Positions 1 through 12,682 are shown, counted from the first letter of the stretch. The stretch is 60,000 bases of DNA from Tubulanus polymorphus (GCF_964204645.1 NC_134031.1:6557001-6617000), one strand, 5' to 3'. Numbers and translations: made by a program. The notes: a model not told the origin generated them from the letters alone.

Positions 1-459
1 AATCAGTGTTTTCTGCCATTTCTGAAGCTGCGGGGTTGCATGTATTTGTGTACAAATTTTATCGGGAATATATGGAATATGATAATACCCGCGGCTTCGA
101 ATTCAGTGTGAATATGTACACGAATGCTCGAATATAGGCAAAGAGTTGCATAAAAATGAATCGATCCGAATAGGAAAAAATGAATTCGGTGGTTATCCCA
201 CTCTATGTGCAAGGTAGAAATCTGATTTTGACAACATTCCATAAACATTCCACCTGAAACTTTGCTAAATGATGCCGGACAGACTTTAACTGGACACTAC
301 GTAGGTGATGCGGTACTTGGCATAATCGAGCATTTTGTCCAAGCTGTTAGGTACATGATATACCCGTACTTGGAACTGTCAACTGGCACGCTCCGATACG
401 TGTCAAGCTTCTTGATTATCATTTTGATCGTTATGTAATTTTTTTCTTGATAGAGAAAA

Positions 460-513
460 TACAGGTTTTCACTTTCAAAAATTGCCAGTCATTTTTGAAA
501 GTGAAAATCTGTA
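460..513. repeat. 54-bp perfect-type hairpin
   Basis: Two arms of about 22 bp (460-482 and 491-513, reading TACAGGTTTTCACTTTCAAA and its reverse complement) flank a short loop around 483-490. One or two bases are mismatched. There is no associated gene; it is probably a solo short foldback element. Confidence 0.6.
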
Positions 514-537
514 TTAAGCAATGTTTGAAATTGAAAA

Positions 538-635
538 GCAGTTATGTCTTAGATTTAAGACCAGTCTAAGACCATCTTAGTACTACGGCTAATCCAACTT
601 TAGGACCACTTTTGGCCTCAAGTCATAACTGTGCA
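538..635. repeat. Hairpin repeat, family P1 (CTTAAGACC type)
   Basis: This is a foldback unit of about 100 bp. It begins with GCAGTTATGTCTTAGATTTA, ends with the complementary AAGTCATAACTGTGCA, and carries internal TTAAGACCAGTCTAAGACC. Further copies of the family lie at 9250, 10690, 10831, 19057 and 19317. Confidence 0.65.
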
Positions 636-2433
636 TATGTGGGCCCTGGGCCCTGATTTTCAACGATTTAAAACGATGTGCGCATAGGCTTAACTCACAA
701 AGGTGCTGGGTAGATGATGAGTGGATTTATCTGAATAGGATTCTCCTGAAGTTTGCGTCATACGACATGGTGAAATATCTTAATAATCCGAAGAAAAACT
801 TGAATGGGTTAGTAACATCAGCACGTTACAGTAGTAACGCATTCGTAATCCATGTTTGCTAATGTTGTCACTGCCGACCCAAACGTTTGAATACGGAGTA
901 AGGATTTCGGGTCTCTTTCGGTGCGGTTTGAATGATATCGAAATGTTAGAATAACACGAACGAGAATCGAACAAAAACTCGATCCTTTTTCAAATGAGTT
1001 TCCGCCGCATAGCAGCGTAGACTGGAGATTCCACCGCAAAATCGATAGACAAACCACAGAATTACAGACACATGACAAATCCCTAAAGTAACCAAGGCGG
1101 ATAGTTGGTTGGTGTTCTCATCACGATCTAGAATAAATAGTCACACTGTCACAGATGACTGTGAGTGCGGTAGAGAATTCATCACTCTTGTAAAAACAAT
1201 ATCATCTCTCAGTAGAAAATATTATCTTAGGGACCAGTTAATACTTGCACCGAGTCGTTTGACCGATAGCTGACATTGCACTGCGAGATTTAGCGAACGA
1301 TCGATTCCGCTCTGTATAAACGACCGATGCTTTGTCGACGACAACGCCGCAGGAGTATATAGGTGAAGAATGTGTCCCCGTTTGTTGCAACGTTACTCGC
1401 CTGATCATAGCGAGGACGCTTTGCAACACTTTTCCTCGTCCCGTGCAGTTTGTTTGACTCGAATCGAGGTCAGTCCGGTGTCAGTTAAATAGACGAAAGA
1501 AAGATGATACATTTACCATTAAACCAGGATGTCAGCAAACCCATGATTGAGAATTTCTTGCTAGTTCATTTTTTTGTGACGAGAAAGTCATTTATATCAC
1601 CATTCGCTGAGATATACCTGATAGTTCCCGTCGACACTGACTGTATCAAGTAGGATTTCTGGTTTTCTAGGGATCGACGATCAATTTATTTAATGCTGTC
1701 TACATCCAACCGCGGATCAAACACATTTACGAGGTTCAGGTGCGGGATGAATTGGCTGAAAGGTTTTTTTGTATTAATCGGATTTCACGGGAACTGACCA
1801 CGGACATCGCCGGTTCCATACATTGATATCCTCTTTGATGGTATTTCGCTTTAAACCTTAAAAAATCTCATGCATCGCCAGCAGAGCTGCTTGCCATTAC
1901 TCCACTGCTAGGAAAATGCTCGCAGGACTGTGTTTCATTCTCTTTATGGCTTTCGCTTCATATAATTTTTTAAAAGAACCATTTTCAGAGCACAAGGGTT
2001 AACATAATTTACTGTTTCAAATTGTATTCAATGTGTTCCGCGAAAACGTCATTCCCTAAAGTATCGAAATGGTAGATTACATTTCACTGATTCAGAATGG
2101 ATTGATATTAATTCGTTGAACAGATTGTAATGGATTGCAGGTTTCCGATCTACGTCTGCCATATATCGATTTACCTCAGTATGCAATTAAAGTATTCATC
2201 TATGAATATGTCACTCGAATATCATCGGTTGTAGTAGCCTAAAATCGGAATAAGCCCGATTCATAAATCCTACGTACCGTGTTTGAAAATCCACGACCAA
2301 ATTTCTATATCGAAAATAATCAATTTATGAAATGTTTCCACTTCGTAATTACTCAACTAAACGTAATTTCCTTTCAGTCTAACTCCGGAATAATTGCAAC
2401 TGAGGCAATTAATTCGGGCCTGCCGTCAGATGC

Positions 2434-3174
2434 TCTCCCTCCTCTCCCTCTCCCTCTCCCTCTCCCTCTCCCTCTCCCTCTCCCTCTCCCTCTCCCTCTC
2501 CCTCTCCCTCTCCCTCTCCCTCTCCCTCTCCCTCTCCCTCTCCCTCTCCCTCTCCCTCTCCCTCTCCCTCTCCCTCTCCCTCTCCCTCTCCCTCTCCCTC
2601 TCCCTCTCCCTCTCCCCTCTCCCTCTCCCTCTCCCTCTCCCTCTCCCTCTCCCTCTCCCTCTCCCTCTCCCTCTCCCTCTCCCTCTCCCTCTCCCTCTCC
2701 CTCTCCCTCTCCCTCTCCCTCTCCCTCTCCCTCTCCCTCTCCCTCTCCCTCTCCCTCTCCCTCTCCCTCTCCCTCTCCCTCTCCCTCTCCCTCTCCCTCT
2801 CCCTCTCCCTCTCCCTCTCCCTCTCCCTCTCCCTCTCCCTCTCCCTCTCCCTCTCCCTCTCCCTCTCCCTCTCCCTCTCCCTCTCCCTCTCCCTCTCCCT
2901 CTCCCTCTCCCTCTCCCTCTCCCTCTCCCTCTCCCTCTCCCTCTCCCTCTCCCTCTCCCTCTCCCTCTCCCGCTCCCGCTCCCGCTCCCGCTCCCGCTCC
3001 CGCTCCCGCTCCCGCTCCCGCTCCCGCTCCCGCTCCCGCTCCCGCTCCCGCTCCCTCTCCCTCTCCCTCTCCCTCTCCCTCTCCCTCTCCCTCTCCCTCT
3101 CCCTCTCCCTCTCCCTCTCCCTCTCCCTCTCCCTCTCCCTCTCCCTCTCCCTCTCCCTCTCTCTCTCTCTCTCT
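2434..3174. repeat. CCCTCT hexanucleotide satellite with a CCCGCT block
   Basis: About 720 bp of nearly pure (CCCTCT)n end in a short (CT)n run at 3156-3174. One extra C near 2615 shifts the repeat phase. At 2969-3052 fourteen consecutive units are CCCGCT instead of CCCTCT, flanked on both sides by the common unit. The strand is wholly pyrimidine (purine on the other strand) except for the G in the variant block. The open frames across it (Ser-Pro, Leu-Pro, Arg-Gly repeats) are products of the repeat, not genes. Confidence 0.97.
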
Positions 3175-4560
3175 TCTGATAGACGTAAAGGCTCGAAGTG
3201 TACATATACAGCGGTGGTTTATTCGCGAGCGTGTCTGCGATCGTGTTCTCTAAAGAGAATTTCCATCATCGGATGTAGTTTTTCATCTTGTCCTAACAGA
3301 TTATAGGTCATCGCCTTATGAATACAATCCGCATCAAATTTCAAAGTAATAATTTCTACTTATCTATTTTCCCGGATACGCCAAATCTATTGTGATGTTC
3401 GAAGAGGCAGCAACGCGGTGCACATGAATATTGAATAGAGTGAAAGCTCGTTGTAACGCCAGCCCATCGAGATTTTCCGGCGGTATAACGAAATGACTAT
3501 CGTGAGAGTTGACATAGTATGCACAGCATGACTATTGACCAGATCCGGAATTAGACATCTAGTGGGGGGTCTTAGGGATATTTTGGTTTAAATTCTTCCA
3601 AAAGCACGAAATTCATACCAGATGTCAATCATGCTGTATATTTTTGATTTCTGACGAGCGCCAAGGCGAACGTGGCTTGGGACCGCCATATTGGGCAATA
3701 CAAGATGGCCGTCCTCTGGCCACTAATCAGTTGATCTTTATTTAGGAAGCGTAATAAAGGTCATTTTATTAAGATAATAGAAAAAAATGATACAGTAGAT
3801 GTGTGATACTGTCGACCACATGTATCGATTCGTAGTCAAAAGATCAGACTGGAAACGTCGTTGACGAAATATCGTTGGTGGTATACCGAATGTTTTCTCT
3901 ATGAGTTTGAATAGGACTGTTCTAGGATTTCGTTGGCGTTATGGCGGAGGGTGAGAGGTGGTATAACGAGACCTATTTACATATATATAGATACAAAATG
4001 TCCACAAGGAAGTTCTTGGCGATAGGTAAATTTTGCGGCGTAACGAATGGCGGTATAACGAGAGCTTTGACTATATCTAATTAGCTATATACGATAGGCT
4101 GGAGGTTTTTTGGAGGACACGTCACGGTTAATGGGTGAGGTGTTACATGTTGATGTGACATTATGTTTTTGGTCCTAAATAACCCCGGGAAGGTTTAAAC
4201 ATAGTTTAAAACGAGAAAAATTGCAAGGAGGCATTAAATTTAGTAAAAGAAATATCGTTACAAAATGAAATAGAAAAACATCATCAGCCATTTTGGGAGA
4301 TATCTCCCTCTGTGAGGAAATTAGTGAACTAGAGCCTACCATTCAGTGAGGAATTTCAGCTTTTTCTGTTTGCTGTGACACTGATATGTTTATGTCTCCA
4401 CATCAACCAACCCGTATCCTGCAAATATAATGAACAATAATCTGCTCGCTGAAATTCTAAGAATTCATTACGAAAAAGACGAAACCTTCACTGATATAAC
4501 GCAGCAGAAAATGTAACAGTTAGCAAAACTAATCGAATCTAGATTAAAAAGGTAGAACAC

Positions 4561-4672
4561 CTGGGTCCAGTTCCACAGTTCCGAGTTAAGATTTAACTCT
4601 GAGTTAAATCACTGAAAATGAACTAACTTTAACTCAGAGTTAACTCTAACTCACAACTGTGGACCTGGGTCC
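4561..4672. repeat. Hairpin repeat, family P2 (TTAACTCTGAGTTAA type)
   Basis: This 112-bp foldback opens CTGGGTCCAGTTCCACAG and closes CAACTGTGGACCTGGGTCC. The inner arms TTTAACTCTGAGTTAAAT and ACTCAGAGTTAACTCTAACT are complementary. Sister copies lie near 15338 (partial), 25886 and 50535. Confidence 0.75.
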
Positions 4673-5636
4673 TGATTTAAGAAACAGTTTATCGCTCAGC
4701 GTGAAGCTATGACAACATTTGGCGATCATTATGAACCATTAAGCACATGCCGGGTAAGTCTATTAAAATACGAGTCGTTTGACTGTGAAATCTACGCACT
4801 CCACCAGTTACGTATAACAAAACAATACTAGTGCTCGTGAATATTTCAGAATGATTTGCTGCTGAGTTATTTGAAGATATTTGCACTGATCGGGTGTCTG
4901 CCATTATTCAAGGTATCACGTGATGCGTTGCTCTTGGAGTTGAAACTGATATGCCGCGACCGAGCCAGTCAGAGAAAATCGGCTAATATAAGTTTGACAA
5001 CCCTTCTCCCAATTAAACCTATACGCTTAGGCTCGCGCATCAGTTTTCACCTTGCGTACCATATTCAGCCGAAGGATAGAAACGAATTTAAACTCAGAAA
5101 TTAATGCTCCACATGAATAATCTTATATAAATGAAATTTACTAAGCTATCCTTATAAAACTTCGGAATGATTCAGAATTTACGATTTGAATGAACGAATG
5201 ATTTATTTACTTTATAATATGTACAAGATTATAAACATAATTTCCTTGTATATAATTGCATAGTATATAATTAGGGGGATTGCCCTGAAAAGAATGAGAA
5301 TTTTAGAAGCCTATCACGAAAACCATGAAATCTTGTTGGTTTTTCTTTGCTAATCCTACGATTAAGAATGAACAATCCTTAGAAAATCACAGGGATTTCG
5401 TAGCTTTCGTGATCTAAAAATTTCTCTGTGTTTTGAGGTGATGTAGATTTTCTGATCATCACCGAAAGGTAAGCACGTAGACCGCGAGTTTGGTTTTTAA
5501 AGTACCTATTTTTTCTTATTTGCGATATATTTGTGCTAACAAGACCCGACATGTCAGCATTGTCGTTTAATTTTCTTCGATCTCCCATCAATTATCCGAG
5601 CCTTCGATTTACCAGTCAGTAAGTTCTTACACACCG

Positions 5637-5656
5637 CACACACACACACACACACC
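5637..5656. repeat. Short (CA)n microsatellite
   Basis: About ten CA units lie in an otherwise unremarkable sequence. Confidence 0.8.
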
Positions 5657-7239
5657 ACTACTGCTCGGCGACTTGATATAAGGCATAGTCTCAATCAATG
5701 TTCAGTTCGACATCACATCCAACTTGTCAATAATGGATTTCCATCGGGGAGATTTCTCTGGTCATGATGTACGATGCATGAAATTGGACGTTTGCCTCTG
5801 TTTATGAAATGGAGGGTCGCGATTTAATGGACACGAACGCGCTTAAACGGCCGTATTCTAGATAACGCGTGAGGTATCGTCCCAGTCGCAGTTTGGGTCT
5901 GATTTTTGACTCGAGATATGATTTCATTTTCGGTAACTTTGATTACGACAAGCCAGATTTAAGCTGTCGATTTATCATAATTCCGGGTTGATAACACCCA
6001 AATGATTGGTTCCCTCGGACGTGTAATTCAATGGGGTACCCGCACCCGCACCGCTACTGTGACAATTCCACGTGAGGCGGGCGAGGATCCATCAGGTTCG
6101 CTAGCAGATAGATGTTCTTCCGCGTTCGATTAAAACAGAGTGAACTTCTTTCTTGAATGAATCAATCATTGATGATAACTTTACCAATATCCGAATAGAA
6201 GAATGAAAGCATTGTATATTTGGTAGGTGTTGTGATAGGATTCGGGTATCTAGAAATTCAGTTCATTTGAAAATGGACTCATTTTGACAACGTACGACCA
6301 ACTACTTGTCCCGCCATCTGGTAGGATAGCTGGTGAGGGTTCTCAATTGAAAAACCCCTAAAATTATGAAGAAACACGAAAAATAATATTGACGTTTCGA
6401 TTCAATTGTATGAGTTATTTTCATAAAACTTTCATATGCGCAATGTTAAAGATATCGTTACAACTAAGTCTTGCATATTAAATCAGTTTTGATTATGTTT
6501 CTTAGAATTCAGTCGTCGAAATGTCATTGCTCTCTTAGTTTGCTTGTGGGTTTTTCTAGAAATGAAAATGGACGTTTCTTGAAACTTGAAACAAATAGAA
6601 ACGTAAGATAGGCTTATTTTAGCGTTTCTGTGAATGAAAACCGACGGATCCAAATGTTTGGACAAAAACGACTGCGCCGCAATTTAGCGTTTGGATTCCC
6701 TTCCGCTCTAATCGTAGAGCGTTGTGTGTAGTACACAATAAATTCTAGCAAACTAGTCTCGTTGCAGGAAAGTCAATTAATTAAGTCAATTAACGATAAA
6801 ATCGGGCACTGGAGCGCTATCAATTTAATTTCGCTTGACGTAAAACGGTTAAAAGTAATGCGAGCTCGCTGTTTAATCAATAGATCTGGGGAATAACATC
6901 ACGTGCCTGCTGAGATGCCGTCTAAGACCTGCAGCGAGCGTTCTCAAATTACTGGCTACTCATCCATTATATATGATTAGAATTAGCTCACTGAAATCTG
7001 CATTTCTAATGCACTGGCTTCAAATTTCATCTTAACATTTTCTTGGCCTCTATAATCTGTCTTAATCTCTTTTAAAGAACTCTTGAAATCTTTCCGATGC
7101 TCCTTCCTTTTACGACGAGTGAACTGAATGATCACATAGCTATATGACGTCACGTGCAAGATGCATATGTATAGTTGAGTTTTTACGGCTTTACAATGAT
7201 GTTTTTATACATTGATAACTGCTATGCGTTATTTAAAGG

Positions 7240-7600
7240 GGTCGATGTGCACAACGTCATCAATATCGATGTTTCAAAATAACAATTATATACAACTGAA
7301 TGTGGCTTAAGTTTTATAATTAACTATACTTCGTGACTCTTATTTTCTGTTCGAAAAATTTCTAGGTGTTTTTGATAATGAATCTTAGCGGTGTGCTCTA
7401 CGTCATCAATATTGGGGCTAGCACTGGTTGTCGGTCAATCCAATTCAATTGTCGATATATTCAAATTCAAAATAACTTTATTGATGCTTAATGTCATATA
7501 ATGTTATTCATTGTCGATAATATTAGACAATGTATATGTGTTTATTTTCAAGGCGTCAATTAACTTTCAAGTTAGTTTTCTTGTTATTCGCCTTTCATCG
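7240..7600 (+). repeat. Dispersed two-module repeat (ACGTCATCAAT), copy 1
   Basis: Module 1 (7240-7290) starts GGTCGATGTGCACAACGTCA and runs into CATCAATATCGATGTTTCAA. Module 2 (about 7390-7600) contains ACGTCATCAATATTGGGGCT, a GGTTGTCGGTCAAT stretch, GATATATTCAAATTCAAA, and ends near TTTTCAAGGCGTCAATTAAC. The same order occurs inverted at 27640-28580 and 33770-34110, and module 2 alone occurs at 33062-33265. I see no open frame, so this is probably a non-autonomous element of unknown class. Confidence 0.65.
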
Positions 7601-9120
7601 AAGTTCTAAAGCCAGTTCATTTTGATTCGATTACGTTAAACTAAAAATAGATGCGCTCTGGAAAGTCTGCAAGTTTGGCCGACGTAAACCGTCTGATTTT
7701 ATGGAGCGAAAATTTCATTGACTTCTTCGCACGTCATTATTTCAGACACACTTAACGACGATTTTAACGCGACATTTTACACGTCGTATTTCAATAAATG
7801 ACGCTCGTCGTCTTCGCGCGCGCGTTTACAAGTCATTAAACTTGCAACACGTTTCGCGTGAACTGCTGCCGACTCGTATCCGCCGCTCGGTGACTATCAC
7901 CACCGGCAAATTGTCAATTCTTATCCCTAATGTGCGTTACACTCTGACCTATGGTGCCGTAAATTTATTAAATCAGGTAGATATGGAATCCGCCAAATTT
8001 AACTACACGGCGCCGAGATGATACTCTCGCAGTCGCAACGGGCGCGTATATGCCGTGGCAGACGATAATGAACAGAAATTAAGTGTAGAGTCTCCGAAAC
8101 CCGTAGAGACCTAAAGCTGCTGCAACTGCTCTGATATTCTTGTTACCGATCGAAATCTTTCTCAGAAATTTCTCAGTTAAGTATGATGAGGTTGATAGCG
8201 TAACAATTTTCGATTTTCTCTCCACGGTAAATAAAACTTTGAGAGTTAAATTCCGTGCTGCGAATCCCATATTATTGGTAACGGTCCATCTCATGATGCT
8301 ACGTGACTGACACTTTGACGCGGTGTAGTGGCTTGTGTGCCTCTATGGCCCCTGTGAGCTATGCTGGTGGGGGTATAATATCTCCAGGTAGGTTCACCCA
8401 TACCAGACAGGTCTAGGGGTAGAGGCCAGACGAAGATCAGTCGTTTTCAAATTTCGTTGATTGTTCAAAACAGAGACTTTCGATTTGGCGTTGCCACAAT
8501 TACGGTGTCTATTTTTCTCTACATGTATTTCGTAGTCAACCTATGGCTACAGTGATGGCCTTGTCGTATTGTCATTTTTTAGGTATAATAGTTGTCCAAG
8601 AATATATGGCATTCATATATGACTTTCTCAATACTTATCACATCTGCGTCACTCATAAATCTGAAAGTATGTTGTTACTTCGTTGATCCCCGGCCCTCTG
8701 CGCAGACTCCTAGCCCGGTTCTAAAAAAGGTTTAATCTATGTCGCTAATGAAGTGGAAATACAACTCATTCATTTTCAGTTATCCTCAAATCCGGTACCG
8801 TTACCAGATTTTTAGATCAATTGGGTAAATTACTGGTCAACCGGTTCTCTTACTGAAGGTCGATTCTTTCTTATACAAGATATCGAGTCTTATATAGAAT
8901 ATCAATGAAAACACAACTAAACACACAATAGATACATTGCGCGCACGACAAGAACATGGCATGAATAGTGAGTATCTTTTAGCGCAGTTCGTTCAACCCT
9001 TCTTCATCACCGGCGAACCTCGGTTATGAATCGACAATTTACGAATTAATTGAGACCGAACTACATGTATTTGATATCATCCGAAAATAGTGAACCACGT
9101 GATTGAGCACAGTTAACCAA

Positions 9121-9252
9121 CCAGGGCCCAGTTGCTAAAAAGTTAGCTGAAATATGCGACGGATAAATACCATAGTAACAATGAACTTTTGATTGTTACT
9201 TTTTCAACTATCCACTGGCGACTGTACCAACTTTTGAGAAACTGGTCCTGGG
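9121..9252. repeat. Hairpin repeat, family P4 (AGTTGCTAAAAAGTTAGCTG type)
   Basis: The unit is bounded by CCAGGGCCCAGTTGCTAAAA and GAGAAACTGGTCCTGG, with complementary inner parts (TAACAATGAACTTTTGATTGTTA). It is the first of four hairpin elements lying almost end to end. Confidence 0.6.
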
Positions 9253-9391
9253 GCCGGTTGCATAGTCATGGCTTAGACTTAAGACCAATCTAAGACCAAA
9301 TTAGTTCTATAGACAATCTTACAACTTAAGATCAGCCTTAAGAGTTAAGACCACTTTTGGACTTAAGTCACGACTGTGCAACTGGCCCCTG
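9250..9391. repeat. Hairpin repeat, family P1
   Basis: Termini are GGGGCCGGTTGCATAGTCAT and GACTGTGCAACTGGCCCC. Its first bases overlap the end of the preceding P4 unit. Confidence 0.7.
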
Positions 9392-9422
9392 GAGTCTTGC
9401 CATATATACCAACCTGAGATAA

Positions 9423-9538
9423 CCAGGGCCCGGTTTTATAGACAGGTATTAACTTAACCCGGGGGCTAACTCAATTCATGTTCAAATGAGTTAACCCCCG
9501 GGTTAGATATAATACCAGTCTATAAAACCGGGCCCAGG
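9423..9538. repeat. Near-perfect 116-bp palindrome, family P3
   Basis: Left arm CCAGGGCCCGGTTTTATAGA and right arm TCTATAAAACCGGGCCCAGG are complementary apart from a single base near the tip. The inner TTAACCCGGGGGCTAACTCA pairs with TGAGTTAACCCCCGGGTTA. The whole unit folds back with a loop of about 10 bases and lacks any coding potential. Confidence 0.85.
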
Positions 9539-9696
9539 AGATTTGCAAACTTCGCGGATCCGACAAGAATCACTTACTGTGTTTGCCAGCTTATCTGGCG
9601 GAGTCATGTCGAAAAGCATGGCCTCGAGACCTCTAGACTAACTCTAGGAAAGTCGAAGTTTGTCTCTACTCTTGCAGAGGGGGACCAGTGCTGGGA

Positions 9697-9830
9697 CCAG
9701 TGTTGCCCAAAGGTTGGTTGAAAATAACCGGCGGATTGATACCAAGTCACAGTGAAGTTTCAATTGTCACTATGTCAGCTCTCTGCTGGTTAACTCTAAC
9801 CAACTTTTGAGCAACTAGCCCTAGATCTAC
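9697..9830. repeat. Hairpin repeat, family P4, second copy
   Basis: The unit starts GGACCAGTGTTGCCCAAAGG and ends ACCAACTTTTGAGCAACTAG. It shares the CAACTTTTGAG and GTTACTTT/AATTGTCAC layout with the copy at 9121 but is more diverged. Confidence 0.45.
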
Positions 9831-10689
9831 GGATTCCGCCATCTTAATATCTTCATTAGCAACCTTAAACTGATCTAAGGATTTTAACCTCATTTGTGAT
9901 GTAGTTTAGAATTTACACCAAAATACACCAATTTTATTTAACACTTTTTCATGAATTTGACTGAAGATTTTATACTGGATATTCAAAACTCAGAATTAAG
10001 AGTTTACACTAATTTTTTTGAGTTTAACTTTTTCGTGAAACCGGGCCCAGGTCTACTGGTCTTCAGTATTCAAAAATCACACGTCGCAACTTGAAACCTC
10101 GCCCATCTCCTCTGGTTAAACGGACCACGGGTAGCCAATGTCGAAACGTATAATTAATCAATTAATTAATCCATCTAATGTCCCAAACGCTAAATCATCA
10201 CAAAACGTCATTTGTCAGAGTTGGAATTCCCGAGTGTGATGTTTGGGGGGTCAACTCGGAGAAATTGTTCCATTTCAAATAGATAGTAAATCGACTAAAT
10301 AGCGTAACAACTATTCATGGAAAGGCATCAATATTTATATTCTATCGAACTCAAGAGAGACGAGCTTATAAACACGAATTGAGATCGGAATTATTTTTAC
10401 GGCCCTCGCGAGTGTCGTCACGAGATAATTTGACGATTCGTTTATTACAGAATGACAAGCCGACTACATACACGCGTACGCATAATGAATACAAATCAAA
10501 CAGATAGCTGACGAATGCTTTTTGCGATTTTTATCGTACGACATATTTAGATTCGAATGTAATTTCATTGAATTGATTAATACTAGAAGAAGCTATGTTC
10601 GTCATGGGTTCAATCTTTGAGCAACCATGTCATTATTGAGATGATTGGCGTAGGTTCGATTCGCCCCTGGGTCCAGTTCCACTCTAGGG
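9831..10689. other. Intergenic stretch, no gene seen
   Basis: There is a remnant CCGGGCCCAGG hairpin terminus near 10040. Otherwise I see nothing I can name. Confidence 0.5.
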
Positions 10690-10830
10690 GGACAGTTCCA
10701 TAGTCAGGGCTCAGACTTAAGACCAGTCAGTAACCATCAGACTAGTTCTATTAACTCTCTAACAATTTAAGACCAGTCTTAATTAAGACAACTTTCTGGT
10801 CTTAAATCTCGACTATGGAACCGGCCCCAG
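10690..10830. repeat. Hairpin repeat, family P1
   Basis: GACAGTTCCATAGTCAGGGC pairs with GACTATGGAACCGGCCCC; the TTAAGACCAGT core is inside. Confidence 0.7.
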
Positions 10831-10957
10831 GGACCGGTTGCATAGTCATGGCTTAGACTTAAGACCAGTCTAAGACCAACTTTGTTCTATAGCTATTCTA
10901 ACAAATTAAGACCGGTCTTAAGATTTAAGACCACTTTTGGACTTAAGCCAAAACTGG
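10831..10957. repeat. Hairpin repeat, family P1, directly adjacent copy
   Basis: The unit begins GGACCGGTTGCATAGTCATG immediately after the previous one, carries GACTTAAGACCAGTCTAAGA and decays at its right end (TTAAGCCAAAACTGG). It is a head-to-tail pair of the same family. Confidence 0.65.
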
Positions 10958-12680
10958 ATTTAATTTTTGACCCTGGACTACTGAAACTTCAACTCACAGT
11001 AAGGGTTGAAAAGGGGGCCACAGAAATACATGCAAGGGGTATTTGCCCCCCCCCCCCACATAAAGTCACTGTTACAAATTATCGACTTCTTCTAGCGTAA
11101 GTAATTACGAATATTACAAGCTATTAGACGTGACGAGACGTGATGATACCTCGCTTACCACAGTCTGTTCGGAGCAGACGAGACTCCGTCGATTGACTGG
11201 TGATATATATTCCGTTTTGGGACCGCAAGTGAATTGTTTCCAAACCAATGAACTTTCTTACTAAGAAGGTTCGCATGGCCATATAGGCATATGAAAGATT
11301 ATTCCTGTGAGTCCAAGCGCAAGACAGTAATAAACATAGATACGTAAATGCAATAACCATATTTATGTGTATAAAAACAAGTTATGCTCTTTGATGGCGC
11401 CCAGTGCCTTGACCTTAAATTCATGTAACTGTTTTTCTTTTTTTTCATATCAGATTTTTTTCGATCCTTGGTTAAGGAGCAATCCACATAATTTGCTTCC
11501 ACCGAGTCCAACTCTGATTTTAATTGTTTCAATCAACACTATGGAATGTCTATGAAGCAATTGTATTTCACTACAACTGTTGCTATAATATTTGAATAAC
11601 CCTCCTCTACGAAGCACGCCCCGATCGACAGGCCCGTGCCGCGGGGAGAAGGAATAGAACGAGCCCCCTGAACGCCCTTCAAAAAGTCATTGTAAAAATT
11701 TGGATATGTCAAACATGGTGGATTTAGGTTCCAATTTCCGGTTCTGACTAGCGCCATCAAACGAGTAATTCAAGAACTTGAATTTGTCGATATCCCGTAT
11801 AGGAAAAGGGTAGATTTTAGGAAAATGGTAAAGGGTCAAACTGTATCTTTGTTTTGAATCATTCATAAAAGTGTTCAGTTACTTGTAGATATCAATATTG
11901 GACATGAATATTATAAATTCAACGTCATAAAAATCATAGATGAGACGTTGTTTAAGTTAAGGTTATCGAAAAAACCATATTCAAGATCTGCGCTCAAATA
12001 GAAAGTGCCCGTTTTCAAGGTGATAACGTGCCCTTTTTCTTGAAATAGCACTGCCCCACAAAAAGCTCGGTACGGGCCTAGTCGATAGAAAGCCCCAATA
12101 TCATGTATGTATGATTACCCTAATGGTAGGCCTGCCATTTCGCAATCTTCGATAAAAACACAATATCGCAAACTCCTCAAATCTTGATTGTTAACAACAT
12201 AATAAGAAATGATACTAAAGTCTTGTTGGTGTGAGTGTTTCTATCCCTGGTTATCAAATATGAATGTTGCACTGCTCTCGTTTTCGTGGATTTTATTGAC
12301 CGTTGCATTGTGAACGTTTGTTATCACATGATGATAGTCGTTCACCAGCCAGACGTCTAACATATAGACAACGAGACATATCTACACTAATGAGTTCCAT
12401 AAATTAACCCGAATAAATCGTTCGGAATGACATCGCTCGCTTATAGGATCCCTTCACGTTCTGGAATTATCGCTATGAACTAATTTTTTCGTGAGATCTA
12501 TTTTCCTGCGTAATTCCGCGGTATAGTTTACGATTTGATTATTACACGCGTCGGTATTCAATGTTTTCCGAGTCCCGCAAAGTTATTGGTCATGATGCAA
12601 ATCGTCCAAGAAAGAAAAATACATACCGTAGACCCTCCTTTTACTCGGACTTCTGACTCGGTTTTTTTTACTCATACTTG
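10958..12680. other. Intergenic stretch, no gene seen
   Basis: A short poly-C run lies near 11048. The open frames here (up to about 78 codons) show no family resemblance and lack supporting splice or start context. Confidence 0.5.
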
Positions 12681-12682
12681 CA

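Larger units (their letters stand above)
1..2430. other. Intergenic stretch, no gene seen
   Basis: Apart from the two hairpin repeats listed separately at 460-513 and 538-635, I see no coding exon, RNA gene or mobile-element core here. The short open frames are no longer than expected by chance at this AT content. Confidence 0.6.
3180..9120. other. Intergenic stretch, no gene seen
   Basis: This stretch holds a P2 hairpin (4561-4672), a short CA microsatellite (5637-5656) and a dispersed two-module repeat (7240-7600), all listed separately. A possible exon at 4850-4912 was considered and rejected. Nothing else is recognisable. Confidence 0.5.

Noticed and set aside
2279-3253. Long open frames on both strands across the CCCTCT array (Ser-Pro, Leu-Pro, Arg-Gly proteins)
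   Set aside because: A 6-bp repeat without stop triplets is open in several frames at once. There is no start context, domain or unique flanking coding sequence.
4850-4912. Exon-like stretch after ATATTTCAG encoding a Leu-rich peptide
   Set aside because: The donor (AAG|GTATCA) is weak, there are no partner exons, and the composition is that of the surrounding AT-rich DNA.
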